The notes under the pieces: model-generated | The model's input: the letters and a program-made list of their open reading frames with translations, nothing else | What the model was told of the DNA's origin: nothing | The model's database searches: none | Position numbers and translations under genes: made by a program | In this document: positions 56,706 through 64,000 of the stretch, in pieces | How the letters are laid out: every line of letters starts with the position of its first letter | Numbering within the stretch: the stretch's first letter is position 1 | Origin: Marinobacterium stanieri | GTDB lineage: Bacteria > Pseudomonadota > Gammaproteobacteria > Pseudomonadales > Balneatricaceae | Length of the DNA: 64,000 bases | NCBI RefSeq assembly: GCF_900155945.1 | Contig: NZ_FTMN01000003.1 | Coordinates: forward strand, 248,001-312,000 | Direction: 5' to 3'

Positions 56706-58136
56706 TCAGCGTTCGCCCATAGCATTGTCTTTGGCACGTAAAATGGGTTTAAGCAGGTAGGAGAGCACCGTGCGCTCCCCGGTTATGATGTCGAGTTGGG
56801 CGGTCATGCCCGGCATGACCTCCAGCGCCTCAGAAAGCGCTTTTTCGTGGGTGATTGCGCGCACCAGGTAATAGGTGTTGTCACGTTTATCCGTGATCGT
56901 GTCCGCACTGATATGCTGCACTTCGGCTTCAATGCCACCGTAGACAGAGAAATCATAAGCATGCAGTTTGATCATGGCCGGCAAGCCCGGCCGCAGAAAA
57001 GCTATGTCACGAGGGGCAATTTTCGCTTCCACCAGCAAGCGGTCATCCGCCGGGACGATTTCAACAACTGCATCACCAGGCCCTACAACGGCACCTTCAG
57101 TGCTGTAGAGCACTCGCTGCACTGTTCCGCTGACGGGTGATCGCAGTTCAGCTGACTTGACCCGGTCAGCCAGGGCTACTGCGCCTTCTTTCAAACCATT
57201 CAATTCCGCTGAAGCGTCACTCAGCTCTGTGCGCCAACGGTTGCGGGCGGTGTGCCCCACCTCAGCGATACGCGCTTCTGATTCTTCAATGGCAGCCTTT
57301 TGTCGCTCAACATCGGCTTGCGCACGCTGCAACTCACCAGAAGCTGCTGCCAGATCTCGTTCAAGGCGCAGCAGTTCAACTTTCGACACAGCACCGGATG
57401 CCAGCAAGGGGCGCGTGACCCTGAGCTCTTGCGAAGACAGACGAACAGCCTGGCGTGCTGCTCTGACTTTTGCCTGAACCTCGTCCAGAGCACGTTGCTG
57501 CTGACTCAGCTGCTCGCGGGCAATTGCCAGCTTTTGGTCATATTCATCCCGGCTTTCGCGGAAAAATGCATGCTCTCGCTGCAATACCGCCCGTTGCTCC
57601 GGACTTAGCGATGCCATCTCATCGGGCTGCCAGGTTTCATCATTAAGCAGCGCTGCAAGGCGTTTTACCTTTGCTTGCAGGGCAAAAATACGAACTTCAG
57701 TTTCCTGAAAACTTGATATGAAACGGGTCGGGTCTATCCGTGCCAGCAGATCCCCCGCTTTCACCTGTTCACCCTCTGCTACGAACAGCTCGCGTACCAC
57801 ACCGCCGTCCGTGGACTGGATGATCTGTAACTGGCTGGCCGGGATTACCTTGCCTTCACCACGGGTCACTTCATCAATGGGCGCCAGCCCTGCCCAAACC
57901 AAAAGCAGTGTAAAAATGACCAGGATGACGTAAATCAGTCCACGTGCCCCCGGCTCACGAGCCTCTACCAGGCTGAACTCGGCATCCTGCGTCCAGTCAA
58001 CGCCTTCGGATTCGACGCGACTCAGTAGAGGGTTCATCAGGCCTTGCGCCAGTCGCCCGGTACCGGTTCCCGGTGCAGCAAGGCGACCCAATGCTTCAAA
58101 GCCACCCTGTTCGACGGTTTTGTTGTTTTTACTCAT
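56706..58136 (-). CDS. Type I secretion membrane-fusion protein, HlyD family
   Basis: Periplasmic adaptor of 476 residues that links the ABC exporter to the TolC-type channel. One membrane segment (about 68-90) is followed by a split lipoyl domain ([25 protein letters not shown] and later [11 protein letters not shown]), a long coiled coil (about 165-340) and the C-terminal HlyD signature ([23 protein letters not shown]). Its ATG overlaps the ABC stop (ATGA), so the two are co-translated. LapC-like in context. Confidence 0.93.
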   Translation of the reverse strand: MSKNNKTVEQGGFEALGRLAAPGTGTGRLAQGLMNPLLSRVESEGVDWTQDAEFSLVEAREPGARGLIYVILVIFTLLLVWAGLAPIDEVTRGEGKVIPASQLQIIQSTDGGVVRELFVAEGEQVKAGDLLARIDPTRFISSFQETEVRIFALQAKVKRLAALLNDETWQPDEMASLSPEQRAVLQREHAFFRESRDEYDQKLAIAREQLSQQQRALDEVQAKVRAARQAVRLSSQELRVTRPLLASGAVSKVELLRLERDLAAASGELQRAQADVERQKAAIEESEARIAEVGHTARNRWRTELSDASAELNGLKEGAVALADRVKSAELRSPVSGTVQRVLYSTEGAVVGPGDAVVEIVPADDRLLVEAKIAPRDIAFLRPGLPAMIKLHAYDFSVYGGIEAEVQHISADTITDKRDNTYYLVRAITHEKALSEALEVMPGMTAQLDIITGERTVLSYLLKPILRAKDNAMGER

Positions 58137-60253
58137 GCGGCACGCCTCAACTGACCCTTGTTGAGCGCTTCAAGCACCTGCTGCTTGGGGCCATCCGCAA
58201 TGATCTCGCCCTTATCCATGACGATCAGACGGTCGACGAGTGTCAGCAAGCTGGTTCTGTGCGTGATTAGCAGCAAAGTGCGCGGCTTACAGTAGGCTTT
58301 CAGACTTGAGCAGATGTGCTGCTCCATCATGCTGTCCAACGCGCTGGCAGGCTCATCCAGTAACAGGACGGGGGCCTCAGTCACAAGCGCCCGGGCCAGT
58401 GCCACGGTCTGGCGTTGCCCGCCGGACAGGGCACGCCCGTTCTCCCCTACTTGCATGGACCATCCGTCAGCATGGCGTCCAATAACTGATTCCAGACCCG
58501 ATGTTTTCAAAGCACGCTGAAGGCGTTTCGGCTCTGCCAGGTCATCTCCCAGGGTTACATTGTCGAAGATGCTTCCGTTGATGAGCTGTACATCCTGCGG
58601 CAAGTAGCCCAGATGACGGCGTAACTCAGCAGGGTCCAGCTGCTGCTGATGTACACCATCGATATATATATCGCCTTCAGTGGGTCGATACAGGCCGGCT
58701 ATCATTTTCTCCAAGGTACTTTTGCCGGAGCCGGCAGCGCCCAAAATGGCCACCTTTTCACCTGCAGATATGCGCAGAGATACCTGTTTTAAAGCCGGGC
58801 GATCGGCACCCGGATAGGTGAAACTGACCTTATTGAATTCGATATCTCCGCGTATATTTTCGCGGCTGACATACTGTTTCTCGTTTTCACGGTCCTGGGG
58901 AACGGCCATCATTTCTTCGAGAGTATTAAGCGATGCAGCAGCCTGATGATATTGCGTGAGAAGAGCTGCCGTCTGGGACACGGGTGCCATGGCACGGGAA
59001 CTCAGCATGTAGGCTGCGATCAGCGCGCCCTGAGTCATTTGACCATCGATCACCAGATACACACCGATGATGATCATGCAGACTGCAACGGTTTGCTGCA
59101 CCCAGGCAGCTCCAGTGGTCACTGATGCTCCCAACAGGCGCTGGCGGCTGCTGCAACCGGCGAGAAAGCGTGTTGCCTGCTCCCATTGCCGCTGCATACG
59201 ACCGGTTGCATTAAAACTTTTCAGCACCGGCAGGCAGTTCAAGCTTTCGATCAGACCCGCTGAGCGCTGTGATGATGCCTGCCCTGACACTTCCGCCAAA
59301 CGATGCATTCTTTGTTGCACAGACAGTGCATAGACCAACAAGGCACCAGCACCGACTGCAACCGGGATCGACATCAGCGGATCAATCAGCAGTATGATAA
59401 GCAGGAATAACAGAAAGAACGGCAGATCCACCAAAGCTGTAACCACGGCAGACCCACAAAACGCCCTGACACTGTCAAAACTCTGGATGTTGCCGGCAAC
59501 GGCTCCTGCCGAGGCGGGCCAGTGCTCAAGTCGCATGCCAAGCACACGCTCCATGATACGCGCTGACAGGCGCGCATCTGCTCGCCCGGCTGCCAGCTCC
59601 ACAAACCATGTGCGCAACATGCGTAGAACCAGGTCAGAGAAGATGACTATCGCGGCACCAGCCGCCAGTACCCAGAGTGTTTCTGTGCTCTGGTTGGGCA
59701 CCACCCGGTCATACACATTCATGACGAAAAGCGGCATGGCCAGGGCAAAAAGGTTTACACAAAGAGATGCCAGAATAACGTCGCGATAGATACGACGATT
59801 ACGGCGAATAGCCGACCAGAACCAGTGCCCATTGTCGGCGCTGGCGGCCTTCTCGGCAGACGTTTCTGTCAATTTCAATGCAGGGCGACAGTAGAAAACC
59901 ACGCCTGAGAAATCGGCGGCCAGCTCATCCACCGCCATGCTCTGTGGCTCAAGACCCAGCTCGGGCACACGAACAACGGCCTCACCTTCATCAAGGTTGA
60001 GGCTTTCAAGCAGGCAGGCACGATTGCCATTCAGCAATAGAATGCAAGGCAACAGCCTGGAATTGATGCGCGGTAAAGCCTGGCGCACAGGGTGCGTCAG
60101 CAAACCTGCCCGCTCCGCTGCACGGGGCAGCAGAGAGGGCGTCAGTTGACCGCTTTTGAGTGGCAGGCCTTCAACCAGTGCATCCCGTGTCAGGGACGCA
60201 CCGGTGCTATGCGCCAGCCACAATAGGCAATGACACAAAGGATCATCGTGCAT
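58133..60253 (-). CDS. Type I secretion ABC transporter, LapB-like
   Basis: Exporter of 706 residues combining a C39-like N-terminal domain (about 1-130), six membrane segments (about 160-430) and an ATPase (about 470-700). The C39-like domain lacks the catalytic Cys position, so it should bind the substrate without cleaving it, as in LapB and HlyB. ATPase motifs are complete: Walker A GAAGSGKST, signature LSGGQRQT and Walker B VLLLDEPASALD. It overlaps the HlyD gene and is preceded by the TolC-type gene with a 27-base gap. Confidence 0.94.
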   Translation of the reverse strand: MHDDPLCHCLLWLAHSTGASLTRDALVEGLPLKSGQLTPSLLPRAAERAGLLTHPVRQALPRINSRLLPCILLLNGNRACLLESLNLDEGEAVVRVPELGLEPQSMAVDELAADFSGVVFYCRPALKLTETSAEKAASADNGHWFWSAIRRNRRIYRDVILASLCVNLFALAMPLFVMNVYDRVVPNQSTETLWVLAAGAAIVIFSDLVLRMLRTWFVELAAGRADARLSARIMERVLGMRLEHWPASAGAVAGNIQSFDSVRAFCGSAVVTALVDLPFFLLFLLIILLIDPLMSIPVAVGAGALLVYALSVQQRMHRLAEVSGQASSQRSAGLIESLNCLPVLKSFNATGRMQRQWEQATRFLAGCSSRQRLLGASVTTGAAWVQQTVAVCMIIIGVYLVIDGQMTQGALIAAYMLSSRAMAPVSQTAALLTQYHQAAASLNTLEEMMAVPQDRENEKQYVSRENIRGDIEFNKVSFTYPGADRPALKQVSLRISAGEKVAILGAAGSGKSTLEKMIAGLYRPTEGDIYIDGVHQQQLDPAELRRHLGYLPQDVQLINGSIFDNVTLGDDLAEPKRLQRALKTSGLESVIGRHADGWSMQVGENGRALSGGQRQTVALARALVTEAPVLLLDEPASALDSMMEQHICSSLKAYCKPRTLLLITHRTSLLTLVDRLIVMDKGEIIADGPKQQVLEALNKGQLRRAA

Positions 60254-60280
60254 GTCGGGGGCTCACTTGGCACGATGGCC

Positions 60281-61705
60281 TTACTTGTTAAGGCTAACCA
60301 AAGCTTCAGAGACGGCAGCGCAGTAGCGCGCTGGCAGCTCCTGATTCTGTTGGACTACGTCCATTTCAGTCAGTCCTTCCATAGCGGGTGCCATACCCAG
60401 CGTATCCAGAAGCTCACCCATGCTGTTCAATACCTGGAGACGGTTCAGCAGCAGGTCAAATTCCGCCTGAATGAAGTTACGTTCAGCCTGGAAGGACTCG
60501 TTTTCGGCATCCAATACGTCCAGCAAAGAGCGACGGCCAATGCTGTACTGGTGACGGTAGGCTTTAACAACGTTAAACGAGGAAGAACGGTGCTCGGCCA
60601 GTAGCTGCAGTTTCTGCTCCAGATTACCTTGCTCGGCCCAGGCGATTGTGGCCGTCTGGCGCAGATCAACACAGGCTTTATCTCTCAGGCTCTCAGCCTG
60701 ACCAATACGGTTATGGGCTGCTCGCTGAGCCGCACGGTCACTGCCACCACGGTAGAGGTTGTAGCGCAGACGCAGCTCAACAAGGCTTTCATCACCCGTG
60801 CTGTCCGGGTCGGTGCGGTTATCAAAACCGTTGTTGTTTTCGTAGAGACCCTGTCTAAAGCCCAATTCCAGCGTTGGATAATTGTCGGATTTGGCTATGG
60901 TCAACGCCGAACGTGCCGCGTCAATGTTGGCAAACGCCGCATGGATCGATGGATTGTTGGCGAATGCGCTTTCCAGAACCGGCTCAAGTGTTTGCGGTAT
61001 GCTGATATTCAGGTCATACACCGACTGCATGTTCGTCTCTGGAGCGCGCCCGACCAGGCGCTGGAAGCGTGCCGTAACACTTTGAAGATTGCTGATCTCT
61101 GTTTTGAGATTGGAGCGCGCAAGTGCCAGACGCCCTTCCGCCTGATACAGGTCGGCACGATTACCCACACCCCGTTCGTTACGTTCCTGAACTTGATCGC
61201 GAACACGAATATGGTCATCAACGTTAATCTGAGCCATTTCGACCAGCTGGCGATAGCGGACAACATCAAGATACACCTGAGCCACTTCGAGCGCCTTGTC
61301 TTCCGCTTCACCTCGCAGACGATAATACTGCTCAAGTTGTTTATGTTCGGCTTCATCAACACGGCCACTGACCTTGAAGCCGTCAAACAGCATCTGTGTT
61401 ACTGAAAGCTCGGCATAATTTCGATCGAAAGTACCACGGTTGTCGAAGTCACGACGCGCCTGTCCCAGGGACATATCCAAATCAACACTTGGCAGATAAC
61501 CACCTTTTTGCTGACGGGTTTCTGCGCTCAGTGCACGCAGAGCATCGGCCTGAAAACGGACTTCCGGATTTGAATCCAGTGCTTCAGCCACAACTGAAGT
61601 GATATTTTCAGCGTTTACCTGACCACTGGCTGCCAAACATGCACCTGTTACCAGCAGGGCTGCCCAGTGATTATTTTTTAAGCGGTTTTTGGGGGCCGCG
61701 TCCAT
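60281..61705 (-). CDS. TolC-family outer-membrane channel, LapE-like
   Basis: Outer-membrane protein of 474 residues with a signal peptide (about 1-32, ending GQVNAE) and two repeats of long coiled coils typical of the TolC/AgrC-LapE family (LRYNLYRGGSDRAAQRAA, IGRRSLLDVLDAENE). First gene of the secretion operon. The ATG at 61705 is preferred because AAAGGAG lies 9 bases upstream; an upstream GTG and an internal ATG at the ribosome site are less likely. In LapA-like systems the retained adhesin plugs this channel. Confidence 0.92.
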   Translation of the reverse strand: MDAAPKNRLKNNHWAALLVTGACLAASGQVNAENITSVVAEALDSNPEVRFQADALRALSAETRQQKGGYLPSVDLDMSLGQARRDFDNRGTFDRNYAELSVTQMLFDGFKVSGRVDEAEHKQLEQYYRLRGEAEDKALEVAQVYLDVVRYRQLVEMAQINVDDHIRVRDQVQERNERGVGNRADLYQAEGRLALARSNLKTEISNLQSVTARFQRLVGRAPETNMQSVYDLNISIPQTLEPVLESAFANNPSIHAAFANIDAARSALTIAKSDNYPTLELGFRQGLYENNNGFDNRTDPDSTGDESLVELRLRYNLYRGGSDRAAQRAAHNRIGQAESLRDKACVDLRQTATIAWAEQGNLEQKLQLLAEHRSSSFNVVKAYRHQYSIGRRSLLDVLDAENESFQAERNFIQAEFDLLLNRLQVLNSMGELLDTLGMAPAMEGLTEMDVVQQNQELPARYCAAVSEALVSLNK

Positions 61706-61765
61706 ACAAAACATCTCCTTTAACAAGCTCACCTGAGCCGGGGGGCTAACACTTTCCAGATAGTC

Positions 61766-61826
61766 TGCAAACTGTTTGAGCGCTTTAATACAAAGGGTTT
61801 ACCCGTTTGGATCACAGCAGTTTGCA
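61766..61826. promoter_or_regulatory. Inverted repeat in the secretion-operon promoter region
   Basis: TGCAAACTG (61766-61774) and CAGTTTGCA (61818-61826) are exact reverse complements 52 bases apart, upstream of the TolC-type gene. The spacing is close to five helical turns. They may bind the neighbouring response regulator or another regulator; this is inference. An A+T-rich segment follows at 61827-61852. Confidence 0.4.
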
Positions 61827-61904
61827 AATTATTTAAAAAATTTTATTCGCCATTCTAGGCGCCCTTGAAAAGGTTACTTTTGATATTAAGGACGAAAGCT
61901 TTGC

Positions 61905-61935
61905 GGGAAAGAAAGGCGCTCAAAAAATGAGCACC
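61905..61935 (-). terminator. Terminator of the response-regulator gene
   Basis: Read leftwards, GGTGCTCA pairs with TGAGCGCC (one G-U) around five T and is followed by TTTCTTTCCC. It sits 9 bases after the regulator stop, so the secretion operon must have its own promoter between 61706 and 61904. Confidence 0.75.
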
Positions 61936-61943
61936 AAAAGGTA

Positions 61944-62708
61944 TCAGGATTCAGCCAAACAACGCTGACGATATTGTCGTGGGGACAACCCTTCTTCACG
62001 TCGAAATGAAGTAGAAAAATTAGCAGCATTTCTGAAGCCTGCCTGGGCCGCAACTTCTTCAATGCTGATCGAATCATTGCGCAGCAGGCGCCTGGCCAAC
62101 TCCATGCGTGATTGCCGGATGTACGCTGAGACGGTTGTACCCAGCTGAGCACGAAAGATTCGCAGTAAGCGTTTGTCATGGGTACCCACTGAACGAGCCA
62201 GTTCCATCACGCTTGGCGGGTCACTTAAACGGCTCTCAAGAATACGTAAAGCCGCCTGTAACATCACTTCATCCTGGCAAAGGTTCGTATCAGTATCTGT
62301 AAGGCCTTTTGAATCAGTGACCTGGAGCGTTCGGCCAAGGTGCACCCTGACACGCGCTACAACTTCCTCTGGCATATAGGGTTTACTGACGAAATCCACC
62401 GCCCCTAATTCAAACCCGGACAACCTGTCGTCAATGGACGAAGTAGATGATAAAAAAATAACCGGGATCTCGCGTGTCTCTGGTGATTCTCTCAGCAACC
62501 GCAACACCGCTAACCCATCCATTTCCGGCATATACAGGTCCAGAAGAATAAGGTCGGGGGTTACTGCATGTGCACGCTGATACCCTATTCGGGCACTGTT
62601 GCTTTGGAACACCTGAAAACCCTGGCTATGCATAAGCCTGACCAATGGACCAAGTCCTTCAGGTTGATCGTCTATCAGTAATACTCTGGGGGCTCGAGCT
62701 GAATGCAT
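61944..62708 (-). CDS. Response regulator with AraC-type output domain
   Basis: Two-domain regulator of 254 residues: a receiver (about 8-125) with acidic pocket DDQ, phospho-acceptor Asp57 (LILLDLYMPEMDG) and conserved Lys in FVSKPY, all intact; and an AraC-type DNA-binding domain (about 150-250; VMELARSVGTHDKRLLRIF and EVAAQAGFRNAANFSTSF). It lies upstream of, and on the same strand as, the adhesin-secretion operon but is separated from it by a terminator. It is a good candidate to control the operon and to be the partner of the CHASE kinase at the operon's far end. Confidence 0.92.
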   Translation of the reverse strand: MHSARAPRVLLIDDQPEGLGPLVRLMHSQGFQVFQSNSARIGYQRAHAVTPDLILLDLYMPEMDGLAVLRLLRESPETREIPVIFLSSTSSIDDRLSGFELGAVDFVSKPYMPEEVVARVRVHLGRTLQVTDSKGLTDTDTNLCQDEVMLQAALRILESRLSDPPSVMELARSVGTHDKRLLRIFRAQLGTTVSAYIRQSRMELARRLLRNDSISIEEVAAQAGFRNAANFSTSFRREEGLSPRQYRQRCLAES

Positions 62709-62951
62709 TTTCTAGTCCGTTCCAGCATCCGAATATAGCTGCAAATTGTATGATTTACGTACAACCCTGCGCCATGACAGATACATCTTTTATACTCAAA
62801 CTTTACAGGCCGGCTCTGAACAGAAAGTCAGTGGCCGGACCAGTTTGGCAATTTTGAACACCTTGGACAAAAAATACCTTTGCGCAAAGGAATATTTGTT
62901 TTGTTTAAACCAACAAAGTAACCAATACGTAAAGTTCAGCAAGATGTAAAT

Positions 62952-63416
62952 TTACTGGCTGATTTCAAGTTTGAATGGCCGACGACAAAACCGTGCAAGG
63001 TATTGACCATGTTCTTCCATTTCGCTTAACGCTCTGTTGCACAACAGGCTGACGCGCTGGCCGTCATTCATCATAACAACCAGGTTGAACTCATGCCGCT
63101 CCAGAAAGCTTTTAGTCACACAGAAACCGGCGATGTGCTCCAACGGCAACTCCAGTCGAGCAATGGGGAATAAACTGCTCAGATGACGCGTCAATGTACC
63201 CTTGTTCTTGTCTACAAGCAGGTAATGGCGGACACATAGGCTGTGCAACGCCAGGGTGGAGACCAGTGCCCAGCTAAGGATAACGGGAAACTCAGCTGAG
63301 AGCCCCAGATACACCATCAGTATTGATGCAAACAGGAGCGGGATTGCGACAATCCATAGCTTCCGTGTCAACACAAGCTTACTGACATTGGGGGATGACG
63401 ACTGCCAACGACTCAT
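62952..63416 (-). CDS. Small membrane protein of unknown function (tandem copy 1)
   Basis: Unrecognised protein of 154 residues with two hydrophobic segments (about 20-60) and a soluble domain that begins RHYLLVDKNKGTLTRHLSSLFP. The ATG at 63416 has AGGGG 6 bases upstream and immediately follows the stop of the preceding gene (TGAAATG), so the two are co-translated. The RH-x-L-V-D-x-x-x-G-x-L pattern is shared with the upstream gene, suggesting a duplicated family. The 240-base gap to the response regulator (62709-62951) shows no other gene. Confidence 0.7.
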   Translation of the reverse strand: MSRWQSSSPNVSKLVLTRKLWIVAIPLLFASILMVYLGLSAEFPVILSWALVSTLALHSLCVRHYLLVDKNKGTLTRHLSSLFPIARLELPLEHIAGFCVTKSFLERHEFNLVVMMNDGQRVSLLCNRALSEMEEHGQYLARFCRRPFKLEISQ

Positions 63417-63417
63417 T

Positions 63418-64000
63418 TCAAACCCCTCCCCTGTTAGCAAGCTGGCTTAGCAGGATACCCAACAACAGAAACAGCGGAAAAGGCAGTGCCAATTTGAGAA
63501 AGACTTTTTGATCACCAATCGGGACATAGCGAGCCTGGGTAGGCACTGCTGATGGGCTTTTGTGTTCTTCCAGACCTGCACTGGATAAAGGCTGTTGTGG
63601 TGCAGGTGAGGCGCAACTGCCAGTCTCCGCGTGCTGCTTGTCTTGCAGCTCAATTTCATTTGGCCACCGGGTCACGCGATCAAACGCCGGCACTGCAAAA
63701 TACCGGTTGATGAAGATGGCTAACTGACGTGTCTGATCAAAGGTGCCAATGGTGTATTTTTGATCGGCAATCTCTAGCAAGCAGCCTTGTGAAAGCTCTG
63801 CGATTGGGGCGACCACTGCACGCTGATTAGTCAAAGGGTCTGCAGACTTAATAGATCGCCTCAAGCCCCACCAGGATTTCTCACGCAGCAACTTGCCATT
63901 GGTGGTATCCAATACCAGATGACGCCGCATCCCCAATGAGATCGTGACTGCGATGATGAGACAGAGCGATGTCACCATGTATATGATCTGCTCCGCACCA
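63418..64000 (-). CDS. Membrane protein of unknown function (tandem copy 2, partial)
   Basis: The reading frame is open to the window edge, so the start is missing or lies at or beyond 64000; an internal ATG at 63978 is a possible start. A hydrophobic segment (IIYMVTSLCLIIAVTISLG) leads into RRHLVLDTTNGKLLREKSWWGL, similar to the downstream gene. A Ser/Pro/Gln-rich linker and a second hydrophobic segment (LALPFPLFLLLGILLSQL) close it. Function unknown. Confidence 0.65.
   Translation of the reverse strand, partial: GAEQIIYMVTSLCLIIAVTISLGMRRHLVLDTTNGKLLREKSWWGLRRSIKSADPLTNQRAVVAPIAELSQGCLLEIADQKYTIGTFDQTRQLAIFINRYFAVPAFDRVTRWPNEIELQDKQHAETGSCASPAPQQPLSSAGLEEHKSPSAVPTQARYVPIGDQKVFLKLALPFPLFLLLGILLSQLANRGGV

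Overview
The window reads as chromosome of a marine-type gammaproteobacterium. The best-recognised proteins (YdiJ, YghU, RraA, Hmp/NorR, SutR-YdcO, YlqF/RbgA, an OsmC-YcaO fusion, an ExaA-type quinoprotein alcohol dehydrogenase and a LapA-like adhesin with its own type I secretion system) together suggest the Oceanospirillales/Pseudomonadales side of the class. That placement is inference from gene content; no rRNA or other marker gene is present. Coding density is high, intergenic gaps are short, and no tRNA, rRNA, insertion sequence, prophage or CRISPR array was seen.

Layout. 0.2-2.8 kb: a PQQ ethanol dehydrogenase and an exported pentapeptide-repeat protein. 2.9-8 kb: a zinc-finger/TPR membrane protein overlapping a rhomboid protease, then an OsmC-YcaO protein. 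8.2-16 kb: acyltransferase, 1-Cys peroxiredoxin, LysR/cyclophilin-like/SDR cluster, MBL-fold hydrolase, HI0933-type flavoprotein, and a small basic protein beside the ribosome-assembly GTPase YlqF. 16-24.5 kb: EAL/HDOD protein, a candidate small RNA, rraA, ydiJ with a divergent LysR regulator, DCC-family protein, yghU and a DUF4399 protein. 24.5-32 kb: accessory metabolism and its regulators (AraC, alpha/beta hydrolase, exported cupin-CMD-CMD protein, HupE with a membrane-anchored partner, LysR, MFS transporter, thiamine-binding-type protein).

32-36 kb is a nitric-oxide response module: norR translationally coupled to an HPP-family membrane protein, and divergent hmp with three GT-N7-AC NorR boxes and a sigma-54 promoter visible between them. 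37-42 kb: sutR and a benE/ydcO transporter separated by two palindromic operators, a LysR/EamA pair, MscS and a PpiC-type parvulin. 42.3-43.9 kb: a hipBA toxin-antitoxin pair.

44-62.7 kb is the most striking part: a biofilm/adhesion island. It has a CHASE-type hybrid histidine kinase with a degenerate receiver, a 3546-residue repeat adhesin with an N-terminal retention-type module and a long Pro-Glu spacer, the HlyD adaptor, ABC exporter and TolC-like channel that presumably secrete it, and a response regulator with an AraC-type output domain. The secretion genes and adhesin form one leftward operon (61.7 to 46.0 kb); the regulator ends at its own terminator just upstream. The window closes with two tandem, similar small membrane proteins of unknown function, the second running off the edge.
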